Source: Exiguobacterium sp. BMC-KP (lineage in GTDB: Bacteria > Bacillota > Bacilli > Exiguobacteriales > Exiguobacteriaceae). Taken from it: 64,000 nucleotides of DNA. The stretch's first letter is position 1. Every line of letters begins with the position of its first letter. Below the pieces are notes generated by a model. The model made no database searches, was not told the DNA's origin, and worked only from the letters and a program-made list of their open reading frames with translations. The translations under genes and the position numbers were made by a program. Shown one piece after another: positions 41,737-49,552 of the stretch. The stretch spans positions 558,001 to 622,000 of the forward strand of contig NZ_LGIW01000015.1 of NCBI RefSeq assembly GCF_001275385.1. Direction: 5' to 3'.

Positions 41737-41996
41737 TGTTTTAGTGAGCCAGAGGATGAAAGCCTTTAAAAGTTCAAAGAGACGATGTCGAGCGGTATTT
41801 TAAAATTTATTTTCTACTTTCATTATGAATAAGGTACAAAGTTCCTGAATAAACAATTCATCGGACCCGTCCCCTTAGTTCTTTAAAACTATTTCTATAA
41901 ATAAGTAGGGATATTAGACTAGTCTATCGAAAGTTATCTTTAGAAAAAATCTAATGAGATTAAATTCTTTGAAAAAGACTTTAAAGTGGAGGGAAC

Positions 41997-42443
41997 ATGT
42001 TGGATAATTTTTTAATGATATCGTCAACGATCTCAGCTCCGATCGAGACCGTATGGCGTCTGTGGACAGAACCGCAGCACATGATGCAATGGTATCGATC
42101 GTCGAATGGCTGGTATACGACTCATGTCGAGAACGAATTAATGGAACAGGGACATTTTAAAAGTCGAATGCAACGCGAAGGAAGTCCGACGTATGTCGAA
42201 TATTTGGGTACGTATCAGGAAGTCTCGCCCTTAGAGCATTTGCGTTATCAATTAGAGGATGGGCGACTTGTTGAAGTCATGTTCATTCCGTTACGCCATC
42301 GAACGAAAGTGATTGAAATTTTTGAAGACGATCAGGTAAATGACCCGGATGCACAACGCGCTTCGTGGCAAAGTATTCTGGATCGTTTTACGACGTATGT
42401 CGAAGCAGGAAACTATACTCTTGTTGATCAGTTGAATCCATAA
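41997..42443 (+). CDS. SRPBCC/AHSA1 family ligand-binding protein
   Basis: 148 residues; GGAGGG lies only four bases before ATG 41997, so the TTG at 42000 is an alternative start. The opening ISSTISAPIETVWRLWTEPQHMMQWY is the standard START/SRPBCC N-terminus, followed by the antiparallel sheet and a long C-terminal helix. Family members bind hydrophobic ligands or act as co-chaperone-like domains. Role here unknown. First gene after the prophage remnant; the 260 bases before it hold only AT-rich debris. Confidence 0.82.
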   Translation: MLDNFLMISSTISAPIETVWRLWTEPQHMMQWYRSSNGWYTTHVENELMEQGHFKSRMQREGSPTYVEYLGTYQEVSPLEHLRYQLEDGRLVEVMFIPLRHRTKVIEIFEDDQVNDPDAQRASWQSILDRFTTYVEAGNYTLVDQLNP

Positions 42444-42479
42444 GACTTTTAATAAGAGAAATAGATCGTTTTGCATATT

Positions 42480-42523
42480 AAATCCCTTCTTACATGGACT
42501 TTAGTCTAAGAAGGGATTTTTGT
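42480..42523 (+). terminator. Terminator of the SRPBCC gene
   Basis: AAATCCCTTCTTA (42480-42492) pairs perfectly with TAAGAAGGGATTT (42507-42519), T run follows. Confidence 0.9.
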
Positions 42524-42593
42524 GAGTAAAAAATAGAAAGTCATGCTGTTTAGTTTGTAAAAAGATAAAAAATTAAACTATATTTTTTAATAA

Positions 42594-42622
42594 TTGTTAA
42601 ATGATGTTATTTAAAGTATAAT
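42594..42622 (+). promoter_or_regulatory. Promoter of the leader peptide / membrane protein unit
   Basis: TTGTTA (42594-42599), 17-base spacer, TATAAT (42617-42622). Confidence 0.65.
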
Positions 42623-42649
42623 ATAAACATTTTTTTGAGGGAGAATGAT

Positions 42650-42679
42650 ATGATGGGAAAAAAGGAGGTCGAATTATGA
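42650..42679 (+). CDS. Nine-residue leader ORF (MMGKKEVEL)
   Basis: ATG 42650 follows GAGGGAGAATG. The codons AAG GAG GTC contain the ribosome site (AAAGGAGG) of the next gene, and the stop TGA at 42677-42679 overlaps the ATG at 42676. This gives tight translational coupling. Whether the peptide itself matters is unknown. Confidence 0.4.
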   Translation: MMGKKEVEL

Positions 42680-43044
42680 TTAGAAAAGTATTGCTCGTGT
42701 TTTTAGCAATGTGCTCCGCAGTGGCACAATTATTCATCGTATCAAAAAATGCTGTAGGAGATCATGTCACTTCGCTAGAGGAGCCTGTAGCCTTTCGTAT
42801 TTCAGTGATCATGACCATCGTATTGTTCTTACCACCGCTCATTTTGTCGTTCTTTAATCATTCACTAATAAATATCATCAATGTGGTCTATCAATCTTTT
42901 ATTGTTCTAACATTTATCGGATTGATGCCAATTGGCTTCATGATTCCAAATGGAATGATGACAACATTATTTTCGTTCATTGGGACGATTTTAAGTGTTT
43001 TTAGCATCTGGACTATTTATAAATACCTCTCATCACGCACTTAA
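42676..43044 (+). CDS. Small four-helix membrane protein
   Basis: 122 residues; ATG 42676 behind AAAGGAGG. Hydrophobic segments at about 4-24, 42-62, 66-90 and 95-118. No family recognised. Overlaps a nine-codon leader ORF. Base use is more AT-rich than in most of the window. Confidence 0.6.
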   Translation: MIRKVLLVFLAMCSAVAQLFIVSKNAVGDHVTSLEEPVAFRISVIMTIVLFLPPLILSFFNHSLINIINVVYQSFIVLTFIGLMPIGFMIPNGMMTTLFSFIGTILSVFSIWTIYKYLSSRT

Positions 43045-43164
43045 TGGATGGTACCAAAAATTTATGAGTGAAGTAGCATGAGGCATACATAATCTTGAAA
43101 AGTGTTCAAAACAAACGTTATTACACAACGAACTAACTATGTATTCCTTTGGAGGAAATGAAAA

Positions 43165-43455
43165 ATGTGGATCATTCTTGGATTAATGGCAATTGGATTT
43201 ACCGCACTGAACATCATCTTCTATCTGATTGGTAAGGAGTTTTGTTTCCTGATGGTGCTCGGACTGAGTTTTACGGCATTGACACTTTGCGCAGAATACC
43301 GCCTCGTCGCAGAATTCGTGGCACGGGAGGATTGGGCAGCGCTACAAGACGTCGTACCGGGAATAGAGCGGGCGCTGTGGGTGTTGACGTTCATCTCGAT
43401 CGGATTGAATGTATTGCCGCTACTGTTAGACTACCGAAAAAATCGATCGCGTTGA
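43165..43455 (+). CDS. Small membrane protein
   Basis: 96 residues; ATG 43165 behind TTGGAGG. Three hydrophobic segments (2-22, 25-47, 68-88) and a basic end (RKNRSR). Unknown function. It is 25 bases upstream of an acetyltransferase gene and probably cotranscribed with it. Confidence 0.6.
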   Translation: MWIILGLMAIGFTALNIIFYLIGKEFCFLMVLGLSFTALTLCAEYRLVAEFVAREDWAALQDVVPGIERALWVLTFISIGLNVLPLLLDYRKNRSR

Positions 43456-43480
43456 CGAATCGAAGAGGAGCTGAATCACG

Positions 43481-43981
43481 ATGAGCTATACCTTTTCACC
43501 GCTGACGCAACGACAGGCGGAACAGATTGCTTACGAGTGGCAGTATGATGGTCCGTTTGCATTCTATGATATGCCGAACGACGAGGACGACTTAGCCGAA
43601 TTTCTCAACCCAGAGGAGCGGACCGAGCATTACTTCGCTGTATTGAATAAGGAAGAATTGATTGGCTACTATGTATTCGAACCAAACGCAGAAGTTGTTG
43701 ACGTTGGGCTTGGCATGCGACCGGACTTGACGGGGCAAGGGAATGGAATGGCATTTTTAGATGCCGGTCTTGCGTTTGTAATGGATCATTATGCACCAAA
43801 ACAAATCGAATTAGCCGTCGCGACCTTCAACGAGCGGGCGATTCGTTTGTACACGAAAAGTGGCTTCGAGCCAGTCGAACGATTCCAACAGGCGACGAAC
43901 GGCGGAAGTTATGAATTTATGAAGATGCGTCTACAACCAATCTACACGACGAAACCTTTTCCTGGATCATTAAGTAGATAA
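43481..43981 (+). CDS. GNAT-family N-acetyltransferase
   Basis: 166 residues; ATG 43481 behind GAGGAG. The GNAT motif A region is visible as VDVGLGMRPDLTGQGNGMAFLDAGL, followed by IELAVATFNERAIRLYTKSGF (motif B). Substrate unknown. The last ten or so codons lie within the first copy of a 299-base tandem duplication that also contains the next gene. Confidence 0.85.
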   Translation: MSYTFSPLTQRQAEQIAYEWQYDGPFAFYDMPNDEDDLAEFLNPEERTEHYFAVLNKEELIGYYVFEPNAEVVDVGLGMRPDLTGQGNGMAFLDAGLAFVMDHYAPKQIELAVATFNERAIRLYTKSGFEPVERFQQATNGGSYEFMKMRLQPIYTTKPFPGSLSR

Positions 43982-44000
43982 AAGAAAAGGAGATGATGTC

Positions 44001-44225
44001 ATGGCACGATGCAAGAATTGTCAGTACAAGTTCAAAACTAAAGAACTACTTGCCGTCAGTGTTACGATACATGGGAAAGGCAAACCATGTCCGAACTGTG
44101 GCGTGAAACAATACATGTCCCGGAAGTCACAATTTTACCTATCACTCGGGAATATCAGTCTCTTGTTTGTCCTGTTCTTGCCTTTTCTGATTCGATTGAG
44201 CGACCGGGAAGAATCCATGCGGTAA
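44001..44225 (+). CDS. Zinc-ribbon small membrane protein, copy 1 (TIGR04104-like)
   Basis: 74 residues; ATG 44001 behind AAAAGGAGATGATG. N-terminal CKNCQ and CPNC pairs about 23-24 residues apart form a zinc-ribbon, then one membrane helix (about 48-66, GNISLLFVLFLPFLI) and a charged tail. This is the CXXC-20-CXXC type of small protein, of unknown function. Paralogue of the next gene. Confidence 0.8.
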   Translation: MARCKNCQYKFKTKELLAVSVTIHGKGKPCPNCGVKQYMSRKSQFYLSLGNISLLFVLFLPFLIRLSDREESMR

Positions 44226-44299
44226 GCTGTCGGTTACCTTCAATTTCACGAAACTTTTTCCTGGATCAACCAGTAGATATGGAAGAAGGAGATGATCAG

Positions 44300-44518
44300 A
44301 TGGTGCGTTGTACGAATTGCCAATACAAGTTCAAAACAAAAGAAGTGCTTGCTGTCGGATTTTCGAAACATGGTAAAGCCTGTCCGAACTGCGGCGTGAA
44401 GCAATACATTTCGAAAGACTCACAACATTACTTATCGCTCGGATACGTCAGCCTCTTATTCGTCTTGATTCTACCGTTCGTCATCAAACTGAGCGACAAA
44501 GAAGAGACGATTTGGTAA
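44300..44518 (+). CDS. Zinc-ribbon small membrane protein, copy 2 (TIGR04104-like)
   Basis: 72 residues from ATG 44300 behind AGAAGGAGATGATC; the longer open frame upstream reads through the duplicated leader and the end of copy 1 and is not plausible. Same CTNCQ / CPNCG zinc-ribbon and C-terminal helix as copy 1, with clear divergence (for example VGFSKHGKA in place of VSVTIHGKGKP). Confidence 0.8.
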   Translation: MVRCTNCQYKFKTKEVLAVGFSKHGKACPNCGVKQYISKDSQHYLSLGYVSLLFVLILPFVIKLSDKEETIW

Positions 44519-44522
44519 AGCA

Positions 44523-44561
44523 TTACGCGCATGCCTGAAAACGACAGGTGGCGTGTTTTGT
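44523..44561 (+). terminator. Possible terminator after the zinc-ribbon genes
   Basis: ACGC...GCCTG and CAGG...GCGT arms with a bulge surround AAAACGA, followed by TTTTG. Imperfect. Confidence 0.4.
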
Positions 44562-44591
44562 CTTATACTCGGGGCAAAGGAGCTGGGATGC

Positions 44592-45068
44592 ATGCAAACT
44601 GTATACGATGCAACTGTACAAAATGCAGAGGGAGAGACTGTTTCACTACGTGACTACGCTGGGCGTATCCTCGTGATTGTCAACACGGCGAGTAAATGTG
44701 GGCTCGTCAAACAACTTGGCGAACTGCAGGCATTGTACGATCAATATGAGAAACGAGGAGTCACGGTGCTTGGCTTTCCGTGTGATCAATTCAATCAGCA
44801 GGAGTTCGCGAGTCAGGAAGAGACGATGCAGTTCTGTCAGCTGAACTATGGTGTGACGTTTCCGATGTTTCAGAAGATTGACGTCAATGGACCGAATGAA
44901 CATCCGCTTTATACATTCTTAAAACGCGAACGCTCCGGTCTACTGTCGTCAAAGATCAAATGGAACTATACGAAATTTTTAATTGACCGACAAGGACGTG
45001 TCGTACAGCGGTTCAGTCCGGTCGATTCCGTCCAGTCGGTTGAGAAAACGTTATCCCTCTATCTATAA
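44592..45068 (+). CDS. Glutathione peroxidase family (thiol peroxidase)
   Basis: 158 residues from ATG 44592, nine bases after AAAGGAG; the upstream 13 codons of open frame are not needed. The peroxidatic cysteine is C36 (NTASKCGLVKQ), followed by GFPCDQFNQQE with Q70 and KWNYTKFLID with the W and N of the tetrad. C64 is well placed as resolving cysteine. Bacterial members usually take electrons from thioredoxin. BsaA-like in size. Role: peroxide detoxification in the cytoplasm. Confidence 0.92.
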   Translation: MQTVYDATVQNAEGETVSLRDYAGRILVIVNTASKCGLVKQLGELQALYDQYEKRGVTVLGFPCDQFNQQEFASQEETMQFCQLNYGVTFPMFQKIDVNGPNEHPLYTFLKRERSGLLSSKIKWNYTKFLIDRQGRVVQRFSPVDSVQSVEKTLSLYL

Positions 45069-45127
45069 TCCCTGTAACCGTTCGGTGCGAGTCGTCGGAC
45101 GGTTACGAATGAATGCGAGAGGTACAT

Positions 45128-45649
45128 ATGAAGATCAATTCCGTCTCAATCAGAAAAATGCAACATACTGATTATGAAATCATGTCTCAATGGTTAAGTA
45201 CAAAAGAAGTGTTAGAGTTCTTTGGAGATGTGAACGCACCATTTACGTTGCAACAAGTGAAAGATAAATACGAACCGAGAGTAAATGGAGAGATCCCTGT
45301 CGTTCCCCACATCGTCGAGTTAGATGATAAACCTATTGGTTTCATGCAACGTTATTTGATAGATGACGAACAAAAAGAGTCGTGGGGATATCCCGCGGAC
45401 TTTATCATATTTGGAATTGACCAGTTTATTGGCTATCCTGAACTTTTTAATAAAGGTGTTGGAACGAAAATGATAAAGTTATTCATTGAAGATATCGCTA
45501 GAGATAAGGAAGTCAATCGAATTATTCTAGATCCTGAAATATCAAATTTTAGAGCAATTAGAGCTTACGAAAAATGCGGGTTTCAAAAAGTAAAAAAAAT
45601 TGATAGCGGTACAAGTTGGTTGATGGAGTATACGATTAATCATCACTAA
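45128..45649 (+). CDS. GNAT acetyltransferase (aminoglycoside 6'-N-acetyltransferase-like)
   Basis: 173 residues from ATG 45128 behind GAGAGG; an in-frame ATG at 45113 precedes that ribosome site. The pattern FIIFGIDQFIGYPELFNKGVG and LDPEISNFRAIRAYEKCGF is that of the AAC(6') / RimJ-like GNAT group. Whether it modifies aminoglycosides cannot be told. An inverted repeat GTAACCGT / ACGGTTAC (about 45075-45106) lies just upstream and has no T run. Confidence 0.8.
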   Translation: MKINSVSIRKMQHTDYEIMSQWLSTKEVLEFFGDVNAPFTLQQVKDKYEPRVNGEIPVVPHIVELDDKPIGFMQRYLIDDEQKESWGYPADFIIFGIDQFIGYPELFNKGVGTKMIKLFIEDIARDKEVNRIILDPEISNFRAIRAYEKCGFQKVKKIDSGTSWLMEYTINHH

Positions 45650-45672
45650 GATGTTCCTATGGATTTTCATAG

Positions 45673-45715
45673 AAAAGGCCCTCGAAACGATGGATTGTTT
45701 CGAGGGCCTTTTTGC
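45673..45715 (+). terminator. Strong terminator
   Basis: AAAAGGCCCTCGAAAC (45673-45688) pairs perfectly with GTTTCGAGGGCCTTTT, five T. The A-rich left flank lets it act on the minus strand as well. Confidence 0.92.
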
Positions 45716-45733
45716 GTATGAGTCATATTCAAG

Positions 45734-46195
45734 TCATTCAACAATGAGTGAATCAAATGAATACGTAACGATTGCATCACTTCGTTTATGTCCGAGGTCG
45801 GTCAGGACCGGTGGACGGGGAGACAAGACATGAAAATCCTGCTCGAATGCGCGGAGCCAGTAATGGACCCAGTCTTTCGCAGAATCGAGCCCCATCAGTT
45901 CACGCGCAAACGTCAGTAGTTTCGAGTCGGTCAGCGTCAGGAGCGGAATCGGATTGATCTCGACATCTTCTTTTAGTTCATACAGGTCCGGTGAACGTAG
46001 CAGAATTGCATCCGCTTCGAAGGTCAACCGGAAGTAATTGCAACTGTAGTCGCCGACGATGACCATCGTCTCCTCCGTATGTCCGCGAAAATGAAAGATC
46101 AATCGGTTTCCATTTGCGACATCAATCGAGAACTGATCAAGTCCGATGTGATAATCCTCGCGAAATTGTAGTTTTTCAAGCGTGATTTCTCGCAT
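45734..46195 (-). CDS. Hypothetical beta-rich protein
   Basis: 153 residues; ATG 46195, whose ribosome site AGGAGGTTAA includes the stop region of the upstream transporter gene, so both are in one operon. Not recognised: soluble, with a beta-rich N-terminal half and WVHYWLRAFEQDFHVL helix later. No signal peptide. Confidence 0.55.
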   Translation of the reverse strand: MREITLEKLQFREDYHIGLDQFSIDVANGNRLIFHFRGHTEETMVIVGDYSCNYFRLTFEADAILLRSPDLYELKEDVEINPIPLLTLTDSKLLTFARELMGLDSAKDWVHYWLRAFEQDFHVLSPRPPVLTDLGHKRSDAIVTYSFDSLIVE

Positions 46196-46198
46196 GAC

Positions 46199-47110
46199 TT
46201 AACCTCCTGTTCGAGTTTGTCGTTCTTCTGTCAAAACGGTTTGGCGTGCTGCTAGGCGGGACGAGCCAATCAATAGAGCGATTCCGAGTAACAATAACGA
46301 GATTCCGAACCAAGCTGTGCCACTTAACTGTTCGCCGAGGACGAACACACCGAGCAAAGCGGCCGTCAATGGTTCACCAAGCGAGAGTGTGACGGCAGTC
46401 GACGATGGTACGTTCGATAGTCCTTTTGCGAATAACCAGTAAGCTAGTCCGGTCGCGACGACACCGAGATGGAGACTGATTCCAGCCCCTCGTGACGTGA
46501 CCAACCACGAGAGATCAAATAAGAATAGCAGGGGAGATAGTAGCAGGGCACTTGTCGTAAAGATGACGGCAACGACCGATAGCGGTGCGTGGGTCTTAAC
46601 GAGATCACGACTAACGAACGTGTACCCGGCAAACGATAGTCCAGCACCAAGTGCAAGAACGATGCCGATTGGATCGATCGCGACCGTCCCTTGATTGTTC
46701 AGTAGCAACAGACAACCGGTGATCGATAATCCGGTTGATGCCCACCACAGCAAAGCCGGACGTTTCTTTAAGAAGAGCCACTCGATGCATCTGGAAAAGA
46801 TCGGTGCGCTACCAATTGCAACAACAGTACCGATGGCGACACCCGTCATCAAAACAGCCGAGAAGAACAAGGGCTGGTAAGCTGCCATGCTGACGGCAGC
46901 CAGTAAAATCGTCCGCAGCGGCCAGTCGCGCAATGTCAGCTTTCCTTTTAAGAAGACAAGAAAGAGCAAGAACAGTCCGCCGACGGCAAGACGTACGGCA
47001 CCAATCGCGATCGGATGTGCATCGTCTGGAGCAAAGGCTTGCGAGGTACCTGTCGTGCCCCAAAAGATTGCAGCGAGTAATATGAGTAACATCGATGATG
47101 ATTTAGACAT
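46199..47110 (-). CDS. EamA-family (DMT superfamily) transporter
   Basis: 303 residues; ATG 47110 behind GAGGTGACCC. Ten predicted membrane helices in two EamA repeats, with the opening AAIFWGTTGTSQAFAP and the second repeat starting near GIVLALGAGLSFAGYTFVSRDL. These exporters move amino acids or metabolites; the substrate is unknown. First gene of an operon with the hypothetical gene downstream. Confidence 0.88.
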   Translation of the reverse strand: MSKSSSMLLILLAAIFWGTTGTSQAFAPDDAHPIAIGAVRLAVGGLFLLFLVFLKGKLTLRDWPLRTILLAAVSMAAYQPLFFSAVLMTGVAIGTVVAIGSAPIFSRCIEWLFLKKRPALLWWASTGLSITGCLLLLNNQGTVAIDPIGIVLALGAGLSFAGYTFVSRDLVKTHAPLSVVAVIFTTSALLLSPLLFLFDLSWLVTSRGAGISLHLGVVATGLAYWLFAKGLSNVPSSTAVTLSLGEPLTAALLGVFVLGEQLSGTAWFGISLLLLGIALLIGSSRLAARQTVLTEERQTRTGG

Positions 47111-47259
47111 GGGTCACCTCGTCATTTTTTTGAATGATATTAGAACGAGAATACCACAGAACAAGTAGTATGGAATACACCAAATAATTGAAAAAATGGT
47201 ATGTTGTATAGGGTGAAGTCGTATCATTCACGAATGCGAAGAGGAAAAGGATGAGATGT

Positions 47260-48213
47260 ATGAAAGAAATGAACCAAATCGAAGCGATACTTGAAGTCTT
47301 AACACAAAAAATCAATCATGGGTCGACCTTCATTCAGCGGCGATACGACACTGGAGTCGCTCAATTCAACCTGAATGATCCAGTGACGGAACAAGCGATT
47401 CAGTCGTTTGAAACACAGTTCAACCTAACGTTACCAAGCGAATACAAGACATTTCTTCGTTTACATGACGGAGCGGAATTATTCATGATTCAAGGTCTCG
47501 GCATCGAGCTCTATCCGCTTGAAAAAGTCATTGAAATGACGATCCAGGCTAAAGAGGATGACCTGATCCATGAAGACTATGATCACTTTTTAATGATTGG
47601 CGAAATGAACGAAGGATTTGTCTTGATTCATACGGAAGATGCGAAGACGGATGAGACACCTTATATGCACTGGATGTTTCATGAGTTGTCGACAGAGGAG
47701 ACTGACCCAATCGGACAGAACTTCGGCACGTTCCTTGAATATGCAATCATTGCGCAAGGGGATATGTTCTGGGAGTTCAAAGACTTCTCGATTGCAACGA
47801 ATGATTATTATGTAGAAGACCACAATTCCGAAGAGGAAGTGAGCAAACCACGACCGATTCGCTTCGTCGACTCGGTTCGCGTTGAAATCGAGTACCCGAT
47901 TGCGAAGCGGGATGCTTATTTCTCGGTTAAGGTTTTTGAAGGAAAGCAAGACAAAGAAAGTCTCGGCGCTAGCTACGACTCGGATTCGCGCTTTGAGAAA
48001 GTGGTCCAATCGGTACGGGAATATCTAATGGCGGAGCGTTTCCAATATTCTTCGATTATGGTCTTTCAGACGGAACACCGATTTTGGCAGAACGAAGACG
48101 AGACGGATGATCCGTTGATTCGTAACCACAATCCACAACGGCAAGGAATGCGCTTTGATGGATACCGTGCCTTCGTCGAGGAGCCACCACGCCCACTTCC
48201 AGGATGGGAATGA
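47260..48213 (+). CDS. SMI1/KNR4 (SUKH) family protein
   Basis: 317 residues from ATG 47260, eight bases after AAGGA; ATG 47251 sits on the ribosome site. Residues about 45-155 are a typical SUKH domain (AIQSFETQFNLTLPSEYKTFLRLHDGAELF, GIELYPLEKV). The C-terminal half is acidic and unassigned. SUKH proteins are often immunity proteins; no cognate toxin is visible nearby. Second such protein in the window, but not closely similar to the first. Confidence 0.82.
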   Translation: MKEMNQIEAILEVLTQKINHGSTFIQRRYDTGVAQFNLNDPVTEQAIQSFETQFNLTLPSEYKTFLRLHDGAELFMIQGLGIELYPLEKVIEMTIQAKEDDLIHEDYDHFLMIGEMNEGFVLIHTEDAKTDETPYMHWMFHELSTEETDPIGQNFGTFLEYAIIAQGDMFWEFKDFSIATNDYYVEDHNSEEEVSKPRPIRFVDSVRVEIEYPIAKRDAYFSVKVFEGKQDKESLGASYDSDSRFEKVVQSVREYLMAERFQYSSIMVFQTEHRFWQNEDETDDPLIRNHNPQRQGMRFDGYRAFVEEPPRPLPGWE

Positions 48214-48341
48214 ATCAGAAATTAAAATAATTTATGCCTCTGGTGAACGACTTCTGTAAAAAATATCTTCAGAACCTCATATAGGTTCCGGTACGAATGA
48301 TGCTACTAGTAACATGAGACGTACAAGAGTGGTCCCATGGG

Positions 48342-48391
48342 AAGCTGATTTTTGTCCTTTAGGCAACTAACGGGTGAAAGTCAGCTTTTTA
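48342..48391 (+). terminator. Terminator downstream of the SMI1/KNR4 gene
   Basis: AAGCTGA (48342-48348) pairs with TCAGCTT (48381-48387), a T-rich tail follows. The loop is long (32 bases) and may hold further pairing. Confidence 0.6.
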
Positions 48392-48568
48392 TTTATTTTT
48401 ATTAATGATACTATGCGACGCTGCTCTATCAACTGACATTACTCGTCCCTACGATTGAGCGGAAGCGAATGTGTGCGTTACTGGATTTCGCGAACGATGA
48501 GATTATGGCAAGCAGGAGATTTGAAGACTAAGCCTGAAAAAGAAAAACAGAACTTCGTTTATATAGAA

Positions 48569-48624
48569 ATTTAATTTCAAAATTAAATAAATAATATTGA
48601 ATTAAAATTTCTTAATTGTATAAT
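48569..48624 (+). promoter_or_regulatory. murQ promoter with AT-rich inverted repeats
   Basis: TTGAAT (48597-48602), 16-base spacer and a consensus TATAAT (48619-48624). A 20-base near-palindrome ATTTAATTTC/AAAATTAAAT (48569-48588) lies just upstream and AATTAA-N6-TTAATT lies within the promoter; either may bind an RpiR-type MurR regulator, which is not encoded in the window. Confidence 0.6.
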
Positions 48625-48655
48625 AAAGGGAGGGATAACAGAAAGGGTGAAGCAG

Positions 48656-49540
48656 ATGTTAGATCAGTTAGCAACGGAACGTCGAAATGAGCGGACAATG
48701 CATCTCGATGATATGCCGGTCGAGGATGTCTTGCGCGTGATGAATGCCGAGGATCAGACTGTCGCAACGGTCATTCAGACGCAGATTCCGGTCATAGCAG
48801 AAGTCGTCAAACATGTCATTGCGTCGTTTAATGCCGGAGGACGCTTGATTTATATCGGTGCCGGTACGAGTGGGCGACTCGGAATTCTTGATGCAGCAGA
48901 ATGTGTACCAACGTTCGGGGTCTCACCAGATATGGTCGTCGGATTGATCGCTGGTGGAGAGCGCGCATTAATCAAGGCGGTCGAGGGAGCAGAGGATAGT
49001 CGGACGCTTGCCGTCGATGATTTGAAAGCGCTCCAGCTAGAAGCACGTGATACGGTCATCGGCATCGCTGCAAGCGGTCGGACACCATATGTCATCGGAG
49101 GTCTTGATTACGCGAAGGAAGTCGGAGCGGTGACAGCAGCAATCTCTTGTAATACGAATGCGATTATCAGTGGGCATGCACGTTATGCGATTGAAGTCGA
49201 AACAGGTCCAGAAGTCTTGACGGGGTCCACACGATTAAAAGCGGGAACAGCTCAAAAGCTCGTCTTGAACATGATTTCGACGGCAGCGATGATTGGTGTC
49301 GGTAAAGTCTATCAAAACCTGATGGTCGACGTTCAGTCGACGAACGAGAAGCTCGAGATCCGGGCGAAGCGGATGATCAGTGAGGCGACAGGAGTCGATG
49401 CCGTAACGGCGGAACGCATCTTCAGCGAAGCGAACGGTCACGTCAAGACGGCGATCGTCATGATTCTCGCAAACATTCCGTACACGGAAGCCGTTGAACG
49501 GTTACAGCAAGCAAACGGATTCGTCCGAGACGCACTCTAA
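48656..49540 (+). CDS. murQ: N-acetylmuramic acid 6-phosphate etherase
   Basis: 294 residues from ATG 48656 (nine bases after AAGGG); a GTG at 48647 is an alternative. The SIS-domain phosphosugar site GRLIYIGAGTSGRLGILDAAECVPTFG and the family segments GGERALIKAVEGAEDS and IGIAASGRTPYV are all present. MurQ cleaves the lactyl ether of MurNAc-6-phosphate to GlcNAc-6-phosphate and D-lactate in peptidoglycan recycling. It is followed after 12 bases by murP. Confidence 0.96.
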   Translation: MLDQLATERRNERTMHLDDMPVEDVLRVMNAEDQTVATVIQTQIPVIAEVVKHVIASFNAGGRLIYIGAGTSGRLGILDAAECVPTFGVSPDMVVGLIAGGERALIKAVEGAEDSRTLAVDDLKALQLEARDTVIGIAASGRTPYVIGGLDYAKEVGAVTAAISCNTNAIISGHARYAIEVETGPEVLTGSTRLKAGTAQKLVLNMISTAAMIGVGKVYQNLMVDVQSTNEKLEIRAKRMISEATGVDAVTAERIFSEANGHVKTAIVMILANIPYTEAVERLQQANGFVRDAL

Positions 49541-49552
49541 GGGGGAAACACG

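Larger units (their letters stand above)
34307..41760. mobile_element. Decayed prophage carrying an AT-rich gene cargo
   Basis: Order: C-terminal tyrosine integrase remnant (minus strand), a phage early-region protein, small phage-like ORFs, four intact AT-rich genes, degenerate stretches, frameshifted terminase small subunit, deleted and frameshifted terminase large subunit. Capsid, portal, tail and lysis genes are absent, so the element cannot make particles. Ends are approximate; I could not find an attL/attR direct repeat by eye. Confidence 0.8.
43949..44518 (+). repeat. Diverged tandem duplication, 299-base period
   Basis: The block from ACGAAACC (43949) through the first zinc-ribbon gene recurs from ACGAAACT (44248) through the second. 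ACGAAAC, TTTTCCTGGATCA, AGTAGATA and AGGAGATGAT are found in both leaders, and the two ATGs (44001 and 44300) are exactly 299 bases apart. Confidence 0.85.
48214..48646. other. 433-base intergenic region before murQ
   Basis: Contains a perfect inverted repeat GAACCT-CATAT-AGGTTC (48272-48288), the terminator above, a 42-codon open stretch without a start (about 48409-48534, reading YYATLLYQLTLLVPTIER then KRMCALLDFANDE) that looks like the end of a lost gene, and the murQ promoter region. Confidence 0.5.

Noticed and set aside
48301-48391. Region considered as a T-box or fluoride riboswitch
   Set aside because: GTGGTCCCATGG lacks the T-box GGGTGGNACC core, no fluoride-riboswitch core is present, and the hairpin lies after a gene, not before one.
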